Assembly (NCBI RefSeq): GCF_900240845.1
Contig: NZ_OERU01000005.1
Span: 20,816 to 84,815 of the forward strand
Direction of reading: 5' to 3'
From: Peptostreptococcus faecalis
Lineage (GTDB): Bacteria; Bacillota; Clostridia; Peptostreptococcales; Peptostreptococcaceae
DNA length: 64,000 nucleotides
Position 1 is the first letter of the stretch, and each line of letters begins with the position of its first letter. The position numbers and the translations under genes are program-made. Of this stretch, positions 18,185-27,982 are shown in pieces. Below the pieces are notes generated by a model. The model searched no databases. It was not told the origin of the DNA and worked only from the letters and a program-made list of their open reading frames with translations.

Positions 18185-19312
18185 TTATCCTTTATCAATT
18201 TTTAAATTTGGAACAGCATTCAAATCCATCCCATCTCTTCGTCCACCAACATATCTATAATACCCTGCACACCCTATCATAGCTGCATTATCAGTACATA
18301 GAATAAGTGAAGGATATTTTAAGTCAAGATTTTCTCTACCTGAAAGTTCCTTCATTTTTTTTCTTAAAGCGGAGTTTGCCGCTACACCTCCAGATAGTGT
18401 AATTGTATTATACCCTTTATCTTTACAAAGCTTGATTGCTTTATGTGATAACACATCTACTACTGCATCTTGAAATGATGCACAGACATCACTTTCATTT
18501 ATTTCTTCATTTTTCATTTTCATTGAGTTCAGATAATTTAGTACTGATGATTTTAATCCACTAAAGCTAAAATCGTATCCATCATCGTTAATTAGAGCTT
18601 TAGGAAAATCTATGGCTTTTGGATTTCCATTTTTAGCCATCTTATCAATTATTGGACCACCCGGATACCCTAATTTCATAGCTCTTGCAACTTTGTCAAA
18701 AGCCTCTCCTGAAGCGTCATCTTTAGTTTTTCCGATCACTTCATATTTCCCATAATCTTTTACTTCAACTAAATGAGTATGACCTCCAGATACTATCAAA
18801 GTGATAAAAGGTGGCTTTAAATCTTTATGTTCGATATAGTTTGCACTCAAGTGACCTTCTATATGATTTACACCCACTAGCGGAATTCCTAGTGTAAATG
18901 ACAGCGCCTTTGCATATGACAATCCAACTAATAGAGCTCCTACTAATCCTGGTCCATATGTGACTGCTATATGTGTTATATCTTTAAATCCTAATCCGGC
19001 AGAATCCAAAGCATCTTGAACTACTATATCAATATTTTCTATATGTTTTCTAGATGCAATTTCTGGCACTACTCCTCCAAATTTCTTATGAGTTTCTATT
19101 TGAGTAGATATAATATTTGAAAGTACTTCCCTTCCATTTTTTACAATAGAACAAGCTGTTTCATCACAACTGCTTTCAATTGCCAAAGTTATAATATCAC
19201 CGTTTGCTACATTTGTGTTTTCTTCTGTTTTTTCTATATTAAAAGAATTATTTTTCAAATATTCTTCTGATTTTTTACAATTATCTCTGACTGTAGAGAT
19301 GTTTTCACTCAT
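18185..19312 (-). CDS. tsaD: tRNA N6-threonylcarbamoyladenosine transferase TsaD
   Basis: Transfers threonylcarbamoyl to A37 of ANN-reading tRNAs together with TsaB and TsaE. 375 residues. The conserved ATPase core starts at about residue 40 ([16 protein letters not shown]); metal ligands are in the NHIEGHL motif and near the end (CTDNAAMIG). The first 39 residues are a hydrophilic extension not usual in the family. No other start codon with a ribosome-binding site is evident closer to the core, so the extension is kept. Between ABC-F and rimI. Confidence 0.93.
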   Translation of the reverse strand: MSENISTVRDNCKKSEEYLKNNSFNIEKTEENTNVANGDIITLAIESSCDETACSIVKNGREVLSNIISTQIETHKKFGGVVPEIASRKHIENIDIVVQDALDSAGLGFKDITHIAVTYGPGLVGALLVGLSYAKALSFTLGIPLVGVNHIEGHLSANYIEHKDLKPPFITLIVSGGHTHLVEVKDYGKYEVIGKTKDDASGEAFDKVARAMKLGYPGGPIIDKMAKNGNPKAIDFPKALINDDGYDFSFSGLKSSVLNYLNSMKMKNEEINESDVCASFQDAVVDVLSHKAIKLCKDKGYNTITLSGGVAANSALRKKMKELSGRENLDLKYPSLILCTDNAAMIGCAGYYRYVGGRRDGMDLNAVPNLKIDKG

Positions 19313-19318
19313 TTGTTA

Positions 19319-19765
19319 TTACACCGCCTTAATTTCTTTCCACATTATTATTGCATCTTCCCTATTGTCTTGATAGTATTCTGTTCTTACTCCTTCAGGC
19401 TTAAATCCGTGCTTTTTGTATAAATTTTGAGCAATTATATTGCTTTTTCTTACTTCAAGAGTAATGTGATCAATTTTTGACTTTAAGCACTCTTGTATTA
19501 AGTTTTCCATTAAGCCATTCGCTATTTTTCTTCCTCTTGCATCCTTATGAACAGCAACATTTGTAATATGTGCTTCATCTAGTATATACCAAGCCCCTAC
19601 ATATCCTAGTATTTTTCCATTTTCATCTTCTGCAACTATATAGTTTGCAAGTTTATTATTTAATTCTGATTTCAAAGCAGATATAGTCCATGGATTAGAA
19701 AATGCTGACACTTCTACTTCATATACACCTTGTATATCACTTGGCTTCATTTTTCTATATTCCAT
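19319..19765 (-). CDS. rimI: Ribosomal-protein-alanine N-acetyltransferase RimI-like (GNAT)
   Basis: Acetylates protein N-termini, classically ribosomal protein S18. 148 residues with the acetyl-CoA loop HKDARGRKIANGLM (R/Q-x-x-G-x-A/G form) near 77-90 and the C-terminal LEVRKSNIIAQNLYKKHGF signature near 104-122. It overlaps the tsaB end by 11 bp, so translation is coupled. The tsaB-rimI-tsaD order is conserved in Firmicutes and supports RimI over other GNATs. Confidence 0.9.
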   Translation of the reverse strand: MEYRKMKPSDIQGVYEVEVSAFSNPWTISALKSELNNKLANYIVAEDENGKILGYVGAWYILDEAHITNVAVHKDARGRKIANGLMENLIQECLKSKIDHITLEVRKSNIIAQNLYKKHGFKPEGVRTEYYQDNREDAIIMWKEIKAV

Positions 19766-20462
19766 CTTTTCTTTGCCTTTCTTCGTACTGAATCTCAGCT
19801 TGAGATTTTCTTATATAAAGAGGAACAATATCATAACTATCATATACATTTTTTTCTTCTTTATATTTTTGCATTGCTAACGACGTCACACTAGAAGCTT
19901 TGGATATATTTTTTTCAGGTGATGGTATATAGATATTTTTATTTTCTAATTTATTTCCGTACTTAGTTGTACCTTCTCCTAAAATTACTGCTCCTGTGTA
20001 TAACTTTTCTATTTTTTCCAATAAATCATCTATGTCAATAACTCCTACATCCTCGACTACTCTTAGCTTGCCATTTTCACTCTTATAAATTCCATAATAT
20101 ACCTGTGTCGCCTGTGCATCTAATATCGGTATTATATATTTATCGGTAAAAGCCATGTTATTCGCTAAAGTTTCAAGTGAATTCACACCTACAATAGGAA
20201 TATTTTTGACGTGTGATATTGCCTTTACAGTAGACATTGCTATTCTCAACCCTGTAAAAGATCCCGGACCTATACAAACAGCCAAAACATCTATATCATC
20301 CACACTTATATCTCCTAGTTTAAATAAGTCTTCTAACATTGGCATCAACTTTTGCGAGTGTGTCCTCTTGTCATTTATTAATATTTCACCAACTAAAACA
20401 TCATCTTTAATCAATGCTACGCTTGCCGATTTTGTTGAAGTGTCAAAGCCTAATATATTCAT
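19755..20462 (-). CDS. tsaB: tRNA threonylcarbamoyladenosine biosynthesis protein TsaB
   Basis: Scaffold partner of TsaD in t6A synthesis. 235 residues with an N-terminal actin-like ATPase fold (MNILGFDTSTKSASVALI) and the PGSFTGLRIAMSTVKAIS motif near 68-85; the C-terminal half is divergent, as usual. Start ATG at 20462 overlaps the tsaE stop. Belongs to the tsaE-tsaB-rimI-tsaD transcript. Confidence 0.94.
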   Translation of the reverse strand: MNILGFDTSTKSASVALIKDDVLVGEILINDKRTHSQKLMPMLEDLFKLGDISVDDIDVLAVCIGPGSFTGLRIAMSTVKAISHVKNIPIVGVNSLETLANNMAFTDKYIIPILDAQATQVYYGIYKSENGKLRVVEDVGVIDIDDLLEKIEKLYTGAVILGEGTTKYGNKLENKNIYIPSPEKNISKASSVTSLAMQKYKEEKNVYDSYDIVPLYIRKSQAEIQYEERQRKDGI

Positions 20463-20917
20463 TATAAACTCACTCCTTCTAATATTTCCTCGTATTTATC
20501 TCCATATGGCACTATACTTATATTTCTTCCTTCTCCTTCATATGTAATCAATATGTCTAGGCGCTCTTTTGGAAGAATATCTTCAATTAAATTTGACCAT
20601 TCTATTATAGATACTCCATCTGAATATACATATTCATCAAATCCTATATCATACATTTCTTCACTTGAGCCAATTCTATAAACATCGAAGTGATACAAAG
20701 GATATTTTCCATCCATATATTCATTTACTATTGTAAATGTAGGACTTGTGATATCTTCTTCTATTCCCAGCTCTTTTGCTATACTCTTTGTTATAGTTGT
20801 TTTTCCTGCTCCTAGGTCTCCATTTAGACAAATAACTGCCCCAGGAAATAATTTTTGTCCTATTTGCTTTCCTATTTTATATGTAAAATTTTCATCTTTT
20901 AGAAAAAAAACTTTCAT
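20462..20917 (-). CDS. tsaE: tRNA threonylcarbamoyladenosine biosynthesis ATPase TsaE
   Basis: P-loop ATPase needed for turnover of the TsaBD complex. 151 residues with Walker A GDLGAGKTT near 34-42, TSPTFTIVNEY switch region near 58-68, and the YHFDVYR motif near 76. ATG at 20917 after AGGAGG. First gene of the block that runs through ABC-F to rex; its promoter should lie between 20918 and 21097. Confidence 0.95.
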   Translation of the reverse strand: MKVFFLKDENFTYKIGKQIGQKLFPGAVICLNGDLGAGKTTITKSIAKELGIEEDITSPTFTIVNEYMDGKYPLYHFDVYRIGSSEEMYDIGFDEYVYSDGVSIIEWSNLIEDILPKERLDILITYEGEGRNISIVPYGDKYEEILEGVSL

Positions 20918-21097
20918 CTTTCCTCCTGTTTTCCACTTATATTATCATTGTTGCTTTTATTATCATTTATTCTATAATTACGATTTTTAGACTTTCTAAA
21001 AAAGGTCCATTTAACATTATATCATAATTTTTTACAAATTAATTCCAACTAAGCATTTTATACACATTTTTATGGTATCTAAATCCCTATATAAATT

Positions 21098-21136
21098 AAA
21101 AAAGCATCTTTCTCCTAATATGAAAGATGCCTTTTT
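21098..21136. terminator. Terminator after ptb
   Basis: GCATCTTTC (21104-21112) pairs with GAAAGATGC (21122-21130), with A6 before and T5 after on the plus strand. It ends the ptb transcript about 25 bases past the stop. Confidence 0.9.
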
Positions 21137-21160
21137 GATTTATATATTATTTTCTAAAGA

Positions 21161-22072
21161 TTACTTATTTGCAGCCATCATACAAGCAACTGATATAGAT
21201 ACTAATTTGGCAGCTTCTCCGTCTGATCTAGAGCACACAACAATAGGAACCTTAGCTCCTACTACTACTCCACCAAATGTCCATCCACCTAAGTATTTAG
21301 CTGTTTTTAACAATACGTTTCCTACTTCTATAGCTGAAACTACTAATATATCTGCGTTACCTGCTACAGGATCGTCAACTCCCTTAACTTCTGCCGCATG
21401 CTTATCCACTGCATTATCCATCTGAAGTGGTCCACTTACTACACAACCTTTTATTTTTCCTTCTTTATTCATTTCATGAAGAGCAACAGCATCAACTGTA
21501 GCTGGCATCTTATCATAGTATTTTTCCTTAGCACAAATCATAGCTACTTTTGGTTCTTCATTTCCAAGAGCATGAGCTACTTCTACTGCATTTTCTATTA
21601 TTCCCTTTTTCTGTTCTAAGTCTGGATTTATAAGCATTGCACCGTCAGAAGTTAGGTAATATTTTTCCTTACCTTCATTGAAAAGTATTCCAACATAGCT
21701 TAAAGTCTTTCCTGTTCTTAATTCATTTTCTTTCTTTACTACTGCTTTAAGAATTACTGAAGTATCTATTAGTCCCTTCATTATCAAGCTAGCTTTACCT
21801 TCTCTTACTTGATCTACTGATTTTTGAGCTGCATCACTTAAATCATCTGCATGAACTAATTCCATATCAGATATATTTAAGTTACCTTCTTTAGCTACTT
21901 CAGTGATTATCTTTTCATCACCTACTAGTATTACCTTTACAAAACCTAAGTCTACTGCATTTCTTAAAGATTCTAAAGTAGCAATATCATGTGGTGCAGC
22001 AACAGCTACAGTTTGAATTTTGTCTCCTGTTTTTTCTTTCGCCAAGTTAATAAAATAATCCTGATTAATCAT
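21161..22072 (-). CDS. ptb: Phosphate butyryltransferase-type acyltransferase
   Basis: Converts an acyl-CoA (butyryl or branched-chain) and phosphate to the acyl phosphate that butyrate kinase uses to make ATP. 303 residues from MINQDYFINLAKEKTG; the PTA/PTB domain is the full length, with the SGPLQMDNAVD region near 225 and AGNADILVVSAIEVGN near 245. Frame-matched ATGs occur at 22087 and 22078 too, but 22072 has the best spacing (7) from GGGGGA. The gene stands alone; buk is 38 kb away beside vor genes. Confidence 0.88.
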   Translation of the reverse strand: MINQDYFINLAKEKTGDKIQTVAVAAPHDIATLESLRNAVDLGFVKVILVGDEKIITEVAKEGNLNISDMELVHADDLSDAAQKSVDQVREGKASLIMKGLIDTSVILKAVVKKENELRTGKTLSYVGILFNEGKEKYYLTSDGAMLINPDLEQKKGIIENAVEVAHALGNEEPKVAMICAKEKYYDKMPATVDAVALHEMNKEGKIKGCVVSGPLQMDNAVDKHAAEVKGVDDPVAGNADILVVSAIEVGNVLLKTAKYLGGWTFGGVVVGAKVPIVVCSRSDGEAAKLVSISVACMMAANK

Positions 22073-22173
22073 ATTCATATCCCCCATCTAAATTTTAATT
22101 TTCAATATAAATTACTCTTATACAATATTTTATCACAATACAGTCTTTTTGGTATTGTTTTCCTGTATCTTTT

Positions 22174-22214
22174 ACAAAAAAAAACTCTCGTCTTAGTTTA
22201 CGAAAGTTTTTTTA
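22174..22214 (-). terminator. Terminator after ribU
   Basis: ACTCTCG (22184-22190) pairs with CGAAAGT (22201-22207) including one wobble, with A and T runs on either side. It lies about 100 bases past the ribU stop. Confidence 0.7.
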
Positions 22215-22314
22215 AAGTAATAATATACAATTTTTTTACGCATATTATAAATATTTTATCCATATTCTTTATAGTTTCTTAATACATCATATTTATTTTC
22301 TTAATTTCACTAAA

Positions 22315-22929
22315 TTATTTAGATATAAGTTTTTCTAGTTTTTTATAAAAAGGAATCGACATTAAAGATAATAATATTCCCTTTATCAAGTTAAATGGTG
22401 CAATAAACCAAATTACAAATGATAATAGATCGTTTATATTTGGATTTACAGCTTTCCCCATACCTAAAATAGCATCCATACCCATCAATTGTCCATAAAA
22501 TGGAAGCAAGAAGAAATAATTAACCAATGATCCTATTACGACCATTGAAATAGTAGCAGTAAATAAGCTTATTATAAGCCCTTTTAAGCTCTTGTTTTTT
22601 CTGTATATCATTGACATAGTCACTACAAATGAACTTCCGACCACTATGTTAGCCAGCTCACCTACTCCACCAGTTGTTGTGACTGTTATTCCGTGAAGAA
22701 AGTTTTTTATTACCTCTACAACAAAACCAGCAAAAGGCCCCATTGAAAGACCAGCAATTACTGCAGGTATATCTGAAATATCAATCTTTAGAAATGCAGG
22801 AAATAATCCTGGTATTGGCATTTCAACAAACATCAACACAAATGATATCGCTGAAAGCAGCGATACTTTCACCAAAGAGCTTGTTGATATTTTCTTTTTT
22901 TTCATACTAATTGCACTAACTTTTTCCAT
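22315..22929 (-). CDS. ribU: Riboflavin ECF transporter S component RibU
   Basis: Membrane substrate-binding subunit for riboflavin uptake that works with the shared EcfAAT energising module (not in this window). 204 residues, about five to six membrane segments. It contains the S-component pattern MFVEMPIPGLFPAFLKIDISDIPA-type region (about 38-60) and SMGPFAGFVVEVIKNFLHG near 67-85 that are usual in RibU. The start follows AGGAGGAAGAA. An FMN riboswitch with terminator directly upstream confirms flavin specificity. Confidence 0.93.
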   Translation of the reverse strand: MEKVSAISMKKKKISTSSLVKVSLLSAISFVLMFVEMPIPGLFPAFLKIDISDIPAVIAGLSMGPFAGFVVEVIKNFLHGITVTTTGGVGELANIVVGSSFVVTMSMIYRKNKSLKGLIISLFTATISMVVIGSLVNYFFLLPFYGQLMGMDAILGMGKAVNPNINDLLSFVIWFIAPFNLIKGILLSLMSIPFYKKLEKLISK

Positions 22930-22957
22930 TTCTTCCTCCTTTTTTTCGAGGGTAAAT

Positions 22958-22988
22958 ATAAAAAAACCTGGAGATATATTTCTCCAGG
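22958..22988 (-). terminator. Expression-platform terminator of the FMN riboswitch
   Basis: CCTGGAGA (22967-22974) pairs with TCTCCAGG (22981-22988); the minus strand then reads TTTTTTTATA. It lies between the aptamer and the ribU ribosome-binding site, so FMN binding should favour termination. Confidence 0.88.
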
Positions 22989-23018
22989 ATTAAATTCAAC
23001 TGTAATTATAAATTACAA

Positions 23019-23127
23019 TCATCTCTTCTCTCATCCAGACTTTACTGTCGGCTTTGGAATCACACCAAATCAGCTTTCGCTCGCGGGCTATACCGCCGGT
23101 AGGGACTTTCACCCTCCCCCGAAGATT
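23019..23127 (-). ncRNA. FMN riboswitch (RFN element) upstream of ribU
   Basis: The minus strand carries the conserved RFN segments in order: GGGGGAGGGTGAAAGTCCC, ACCGGCGGTATAGCCCGCGA, a variable arm, TGTGATTCCAAAGCCGACAG and TCTGGATGAGAGAAGA. The closing stem pairs ATCTTC with GAAGAGAT. The aptamer is complete and followed by an intrinsic terminator. Confidence 0.97.
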
Positions 23128-23248
23128 AATAATATTATTTAACTAACACTATTATAATACGTAAGTTATATTGTTGTCAATATATACTCAAACTATTTTT
23201 TAGTTTCTTAAATTTCAATAAATTATGACAAATTTATATTTTTTTAAA

Positions 23249-25411
23249 CTACTTTTCTATATCTTGCTTTACATTTTTCATTGAAAGAGAAACTCTACCT
23301 TTTTCGACATCGATCTCTATTACTTTCACATTTACTACATCGCCTACACTCAAAAGATCTGACGGATTTTTAACTCTTTTATTAGATATTTGAGATATAT
23401 GTATTAATCCATCATTTTTAATTCCTATATCTACAAATGCTCCAAAATCAACAACGTTTCTAACTGTACCAGTAAGTATCATATCAACTTCCAAGTCTTC
23501 TATTTTCATTACATCAGTCTTTAAGACAGGTTTTATACCACTATCTCTAATATCTCTTCCCGGTTTTTTTATTTCTTCAATTATATCTTTAAGAGTAGCT
23601 TCCCCTACTTCTGAATCAGTAGATAGCTTTGATAATCCATATTCTTTTACTCTAGAATCTATATCTGATAATTTACCTTCTGATACATCATCAATACTGT
23701 ATCCAAGTAGAGTAAGTGCCTTTTCACAGGCTTCATAACTTTCTGGATGTACACCCGTATTATCTAGAGGATTTTTTGAATTTTGAATTCTTATAAATCC
23801 AGCAGACTGTTTAAATGCTGCGGGTCCTAATCTCTTGACTTTTTTAAGTTCTTGTATTCCAGAAAATTCTCCATTTTCATCTCTGTATGCCACTATATTT
23901 TTTGCAACACTGCTAGATATTCCTGATAGATGCTCCAAAAGTGAATATGATGCTGTATTCACATCTATTCCAATTTTGTTTACAGAGTCTTCTACCACTC
24001 CATCTAATACCTCTGAAAGTCTTTTTTCATTTACATCATGCTGATATTGACCTACACCTATGCTCTTAGGATCTATTTTTACAAGTTCAGCCATAGGGTC
24101 TTGTAATCTTCTAGCAATAGAAACTGCACCTCTAATAGAAACATTTATATCAGGGAGTTCTTCGTTTGCAAGTTTTGACGCCGAATATACAGAGGCACCT
24201 GCTTCATTTACAATTACGTAGCTTACTTTTCTATCAATTTCTGAAATCATTTCTGCTACAAATTTTTCAGACTCTCTAGATGCAGTACCATTACCTATAG
24301 ATATTATATCTACTTCGTACTTTTCTATCATACTTTTCAGTATTTTTTTTGATTCTTCTACCTTATTTTGAGGTTTAGTAGGATAAACTGTTGTAAAATC
24401 TAAAAGCTTTCCATTTTTATCGACTACAGCTATTTTACATCCTGTTCTATAAGCTGGATCAAATCCCATTACTACAACGTCTTTTATAGGTGGCTGTAGT
24501 AGAAGTCCATTTAGATTTTTACCAAATACTTTAATAGCTCTTTCTTGTCCAATTTCTGTTAGATGATTTCTAATTTCTCTTTCAATAGAAGGATAAATTA
24601 GTCTTTTATACGCATCCACAGCTACTTCTCTAATCAACTCTTCATTTCCTTGGTTTTGGGCATTTATATATTGATCCGCTATGTAATCTATCATACCTTC
24701 ATCATCTATTGTTATTTTTACTGTTAAAACGCCTTCTTTTTCACCTCTATTTATTGCTAATACTCTGTGAGGTAATATGTCCTTTACCCTTTCAGAAAAA
24801 TCATAGTACATTCTGTACACAGAATCTTCCTCTGACTTTGCCTTAGATGAAACTATACCTCTTTGTAAGGCTTCATTTCTTATTTTTTTTCTTATTTGTG
24901 CATCATCACTCATCAGTTCAGCCAATATATCTTTTGCACCTGAAACAGCTATATCTATGTCATCAATACCTTTTTCAGAATCGATAAATTTCTCCGCTTC
25001 TTTTAATATATCAATATTTTTTGATAAAAGTATCATGTGTGAAAGCAGCTCTAACCCTCTTTCTCTTGCTATAGTTGCTCTAGTTCTTTTTTTCTGCTTG
25101 AAAGGTGCATATATATCTTCCGCCTCTTGAAGAGTTTTAGCTTTTTTTAGGTTCTCTTCTATTTCTGCTGTCAATTTACCTTGTTCATCAATAAGCCTAA
25201 TTATATCTTCTTTTCTCGCTTCTAGATTTCTTAGATACATTAATCTTTCATGAAATTCTCTAAGTTGTACGTCACTTAGCTCTCCTGTCATTTCTTTTCT
25301 ATACCTAGCTATAAACGGAATAGTATTTCCTTCATCTATTAATTTTATGGTGTTATCAACTTGGTTCTTTCTGAGACCCATTTCTGAAATCAAAATCTCA
25401 TTAATTCCCAT
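23249..25411 (-). CDS. tex: Tex family RNA-binding transcription accessory protein
   Basis: Conserved RNA-binding protein related to Spt6. 720 residues from MGINEILISEMGLRKNQ: N-terminal helical Tex domain, YqgF-like nuclease fold (VVVMGFDPAYRTGCKIAVVD near 314), helix-hairpin-helix repeats (about 485-560), and a C-terminal S1 domain (GTVRNVVDFGAFVDIGIKND near 650-670). ATG at 25411 follows AAGGGGG; the frame extends seven codons further but without a better site. Precise cellular role is unsettled in the literature. 31 bp after prfB. Confidence 0.94.
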   Translation of the reverse strand: MGINEILISEMGLRKNQVDNTIKLIDEGNTIPFIARYRKEMTGELSDVQLREFHERLMYLRNLEARKEDIIRLIDEQGKLTAEIEENLKKAKTLQEAEDIYAPFKQKKRTRATIARERGLELLSHMILLSKNIDILKEAEKFIDSEKGIDDIDIAVSGAKDILAELMSDDAQIRKKIRNEALQRGIVSSKAKSEEDSVYRMYYDFSERVKDILPHRVLAINRGEKEGVLTVKITIDDEGMIDYIADQYINAQNQGNEELIREVAVDAYKRLIYPSIEREIRNHLTEIGQERAIKVFGKNLNGLLLQPPIKDVVVMGFDPAYRTGCKIAVVDKNGKLLDFTTVYPTKPQNKVEESKKILKSMIEKYEVDIISIGNGTASRESEKFVAEMISEIDRKVSYVIVNEAGASVYSASKLANEELPDINVSIRGAVSIARRLQDPMAELVKIDPKSIGVGQYQHDVNEKRLSEVLDGVVEDSVNKIGIDVNTASYSLLEHLSGISSSVAKNIVAYRDENGEFSGIQELKKVKRLGPAAFKQSAGFIRIQNSKNPLDNTGVHPESYEACEKALTLLGYSIDDVSEGKLSDIDSRVKEYGLSKLSTDSEVGEATLKDIIEEIKKPGRDIRDSGIKPVLKTDVMKIEDLEVDMILTGTVRNVVDFGAFVDIGIKNDGLIHISQISNKRVKNPSDLLSVGDVVNVKVIEIDVEKGRVSLSMKNVKQDIEK

Positions 25412-25442
25412 AATTTTCCCCCTTAATTTCAAAATATTGATA

Positions 25443-26559
25443 TTATTTTATATTCTGCTCTAAGGATGAATACATAAACTTATCTAAATCTCCATCCATT
25501 ACAGCATCTACATTAGTGTGTTCAGTGTTTGTTCTGTGATCTTTGACCAATTTATATGGTTGAAAAACATATGATCTTATCTGGCTACCCCAAGTAATTT
25601 GAGAGTATTGACCTTGTATGTCTTCTATTTTTTCTTTGTTTTCTTCTTCCTTTAATTGGATGAGTTTTGCTGTAAGAAGCTTCATTGCAACCTCTCTGTT
25701 CATATGTTGACTTCTTTCATTTTGACACTGGACTACCACTCCAGTAGGAATATGCGTGATTCTGACTGCTGAATCGGTAGTATTGACGTGTTGTCCACCT
25801 GCACCAGAAGCTCTATACGTATCAATCTTCAAATCAGATTGATTAACTTCCACTTCAATATCGTCATCTAACTCGGGAGTTATATCCACAGATGCAAATG
25901 ATGTGTGCCTCTTGCCAGAAGAGTCAAATGGTGACATTCTTATCAACCTGTGAACACCTTTTTCATTTTTCAAATATCCATATGCGTTATCACCCTTTAC
26001 CAAAATCGTAGCGGTCTTTATACCAGCTGCAGGATCTGATATTAAGTCTAACAAAACAACTTTAAAACCTTTGTCTTCTGACCACCTTATATACATTCTA
26101 AGCAGCATTTGGGCCCAATCTTGAGCTTCAAGACCGCCAGTTCCTGGATTAATAGAAAGTATTGCATTATTAAAATCGTACTCACCATTGAACAACAAAG
26201 TAAATGTCATATTTTCTAAATGCTGTTTAGTTTTACTAATTTGATTAATTATCGAAGTCTCAATTTCATCAACTTCTTGTGGGTCATTTTCCTCTTCTCC
26301 CAATTGTATCAATATTTCTATTTCTTCTGTAGATAATAACAGATGTTCATATTCTTCTAGTAAATCCGTTATCTTTTTATTTTCTTTAAGTATTTTATTA
26401 GCATTTTCGGTATTATCCCAAAAATTCTGTTCTTCCATCATTGTATTTATTTCCGTTTTTTTTGACTTTAGACTATCCAAGTCAAAGGGAAACACCTAAC
26501 TCTCCTACTTTTGACACGATGCTTTCAAGCTCGGCCTTATACTCTTGAATTTTAATCAT
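25443..26559 (-). CDS. prfB: Peptide chain release factor 2, programmed +1 frameshift
   Basis: Terminates translation at UGA and UAA. Codons 1-25 (ATG at 26559 after GGAGGAAG, starting MIKIQEYKAELE) end at CTT-TGA; a +1 slip at CTT (26487-26485) past T26484 joins them to the main frame starting DLDSLKSKKTEIN, giving 371 residues. The stop-codon motif SPF (in MSPFDSSG) and catalytic GGQ (ASGAGGQHVN) are present. The frameshift makes synthesis self-regulating: plentiful RF2 terminates at the in-frame UGA. Confidence 0.95.
26482..26487 (-). other. prfB frameshift site CTTTGA
   Basis: The slip codon CTT is followed by TGA and then C, as in nearly all prfB frameshift genes. The stimulatory purine-rich element is weak here: AGGTG sits 5 bases upstream of CTT, where the usual form is AGGGGG three bases upstream. 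Confidence 0.92.
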
Positions 26560-26923
26560 TTTCTTCCTCCATAACTAAAGCTCTCAAATTTTCTATGATT
26601 TATTATTAAATTATTTGCATTTTTAATTATACCATTAAAATCCACTCACTACGAACTTAATTATTAAAACTAAATTTTTATAATTGTTATTCTTTTTAAA
26701 ATATTTAAAAATATAGTTTAATATAAAAATACACGCCATCACATTTGTGAGTGGCGTGTACTTTCTATCTTTATGTCAAAATTTTAAGAAGGTCATATTT
26801 ACTTATCACCCTATGGTGAAAAAACATTATTTAATGTCAATTTATAGCATTTCATATTTAGCAATAACTATAATACTTTTATATACTATATTTTAGTTTA
26901 TACCTTATTTCCATCTTTTTAAA
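26560..26923. other. Gene-free stretch between prfB and the hydroxyacid dehydrogenase
   Basis: About 360 AT-rich bases. They hold the prfB ribosome-binding site, the terminator hairpin at 26731-26759, and a small hairpin TCACC-CTAT-GGTGA at 26798-26811. No coding frame is credible. Confidence 0.6.
26722..26759 (-). terminator. Terminator of the Stickland reductive operon
   Basis: ACACGCCATCACA pairs with TGTGAGTGGCGTGT (one bulged G) across 26731-26759; the minus strand continues ATTTTTATA. It lies about 165 bases after the dehydrogenase stop. Confidence 0.75.
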
Positions 26924-27922
26924 CTACATGTTCATACAGTTTTCAATAGTTCCTGTTTCGATGCTGTTTTTGATATTGTTCAAAGCAGTTGATACCATAT
27001 TATCTACAGCTGTTTCAGTGAAGAATGCAAAGTGTCCTGTAAGTACAACATTGTCCATTTCCATCAACTTTTCTACACAAGTACCTTTTATTTTTTCAAG
27101 ATCAATATTCTGGTTTACATATAAAGTTTCGCACTCTAGTACGTCTATACCAGCTCCAGCTATTCTATTTTCTTCAAGAGCTTCTATAATATCATCTATG
27201 TTTACAAGAGCTCCTCTACCTGTATTGATTACTATTGCATCTTTCTTCAAAAGCTTTATGTTGTCTTTATTGATTAGGTGATATGTACTATCTACTAATG
27301 GTAAGTGAAGAGAGATAACATCTGCTTCTTTTAGTAAATCATCTAGATTATCTCTGTATTCAAGAACACCTTCTGCATCTGGATTTTTTATCTGATCGTA
27401 TCCGATTACCTTAGCTCCTAGCCCCTTGAATAATTTTGCAGCTGTTACACCTATTCTTCCTGTTCCTATGATACCAACAACACAACTTCTAATTTCTTTT
27501 GAAATAAGATCTTTATTCCATGTGAAATCGCCTTTTTTCATAGCTGTCTCGATGTGTTTAACATTTCTTAAAAGCTGCATTGCATGTGATACAGCTAATT
27601 CTGCAATAGCATTTGGAGAATATCTAGGTACATTAGTTATTGCTACTCCATATTTTTTTGCAGTTTCAAGGTCAAACATGTCAACACCAGCTGTTCTTGA
27701 AGCTATTTGATTTAATCCAAAATCTTTCATTGTCTTAAATATTTCTTCATCATTTACAGGTATAACTTGTTGAGTAGTGATTCCGTCAAATCCCTTAGCT
27801 TCTGCTATAGATTCTGCAGTTATCAATCCTTTATTTATAACAACTTCTATATTATTATCGTTAGACCATTTTTCTATTGCCTTTACTTCATACGGTTGAA
27901 CATGATACGCCAAAATTCTCAT
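26924..27922 (-). CDS. D-2-hydroxyacid dehydrogenase (LdhA/FldH-like)
   Basis: Reduces a 2-oxoacid from amino-acid transamination to the (R)-2-hydroxyacid with NADH. 332 residues with NAD motif GIIGTGRIG near 150, catalytic Arg in INTGRGALVN (about 234), and the His of GHFAFFTE near 296, an LdhA-type active site. Starts after GGAGG. It is the last gene of the hadA-hadB-hadC-acdB-etfB-etfA operon, so the substrate should be 2-oxoisocaproate or an aryl pyruvate; the sequence does not decide which. Confidence 0.87.
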   Translation of the reverse strand: MRILAYHVQPYEVKAIEKWSNDNNIEVVINKGLITAESIAEAKGFDGITTQQVIPVNDEEIFKTMKDFGLNQIASRTAGVDMFDLETAKKYGVAITNVPRYSPNAIAELAVSHAMQLLRNVKHIETAMKKGDFTWNKDLISKEIRSCVVGIIGTGRIGVTAAKLFKGLGAKVIGYDQIKNPDAEGVLEYRDNLDDLLKEADVISLHLPLVDSTYHLINKDNIKLLKKDAIVINTGRGALVNIDDIIEALEENRIAGAGIDVLECETLYVNQNIDLEKIKGTCVEKLMEMDNVVLTGHFAFFTETAVDNMVSTALNNIKNSIETGTIENCMNM

Positions 27923-27982
27923 TTTCTCCTCCTAAACAAACACATATAATATTTTTCCAAATTAATATAAATTGTATATTTT

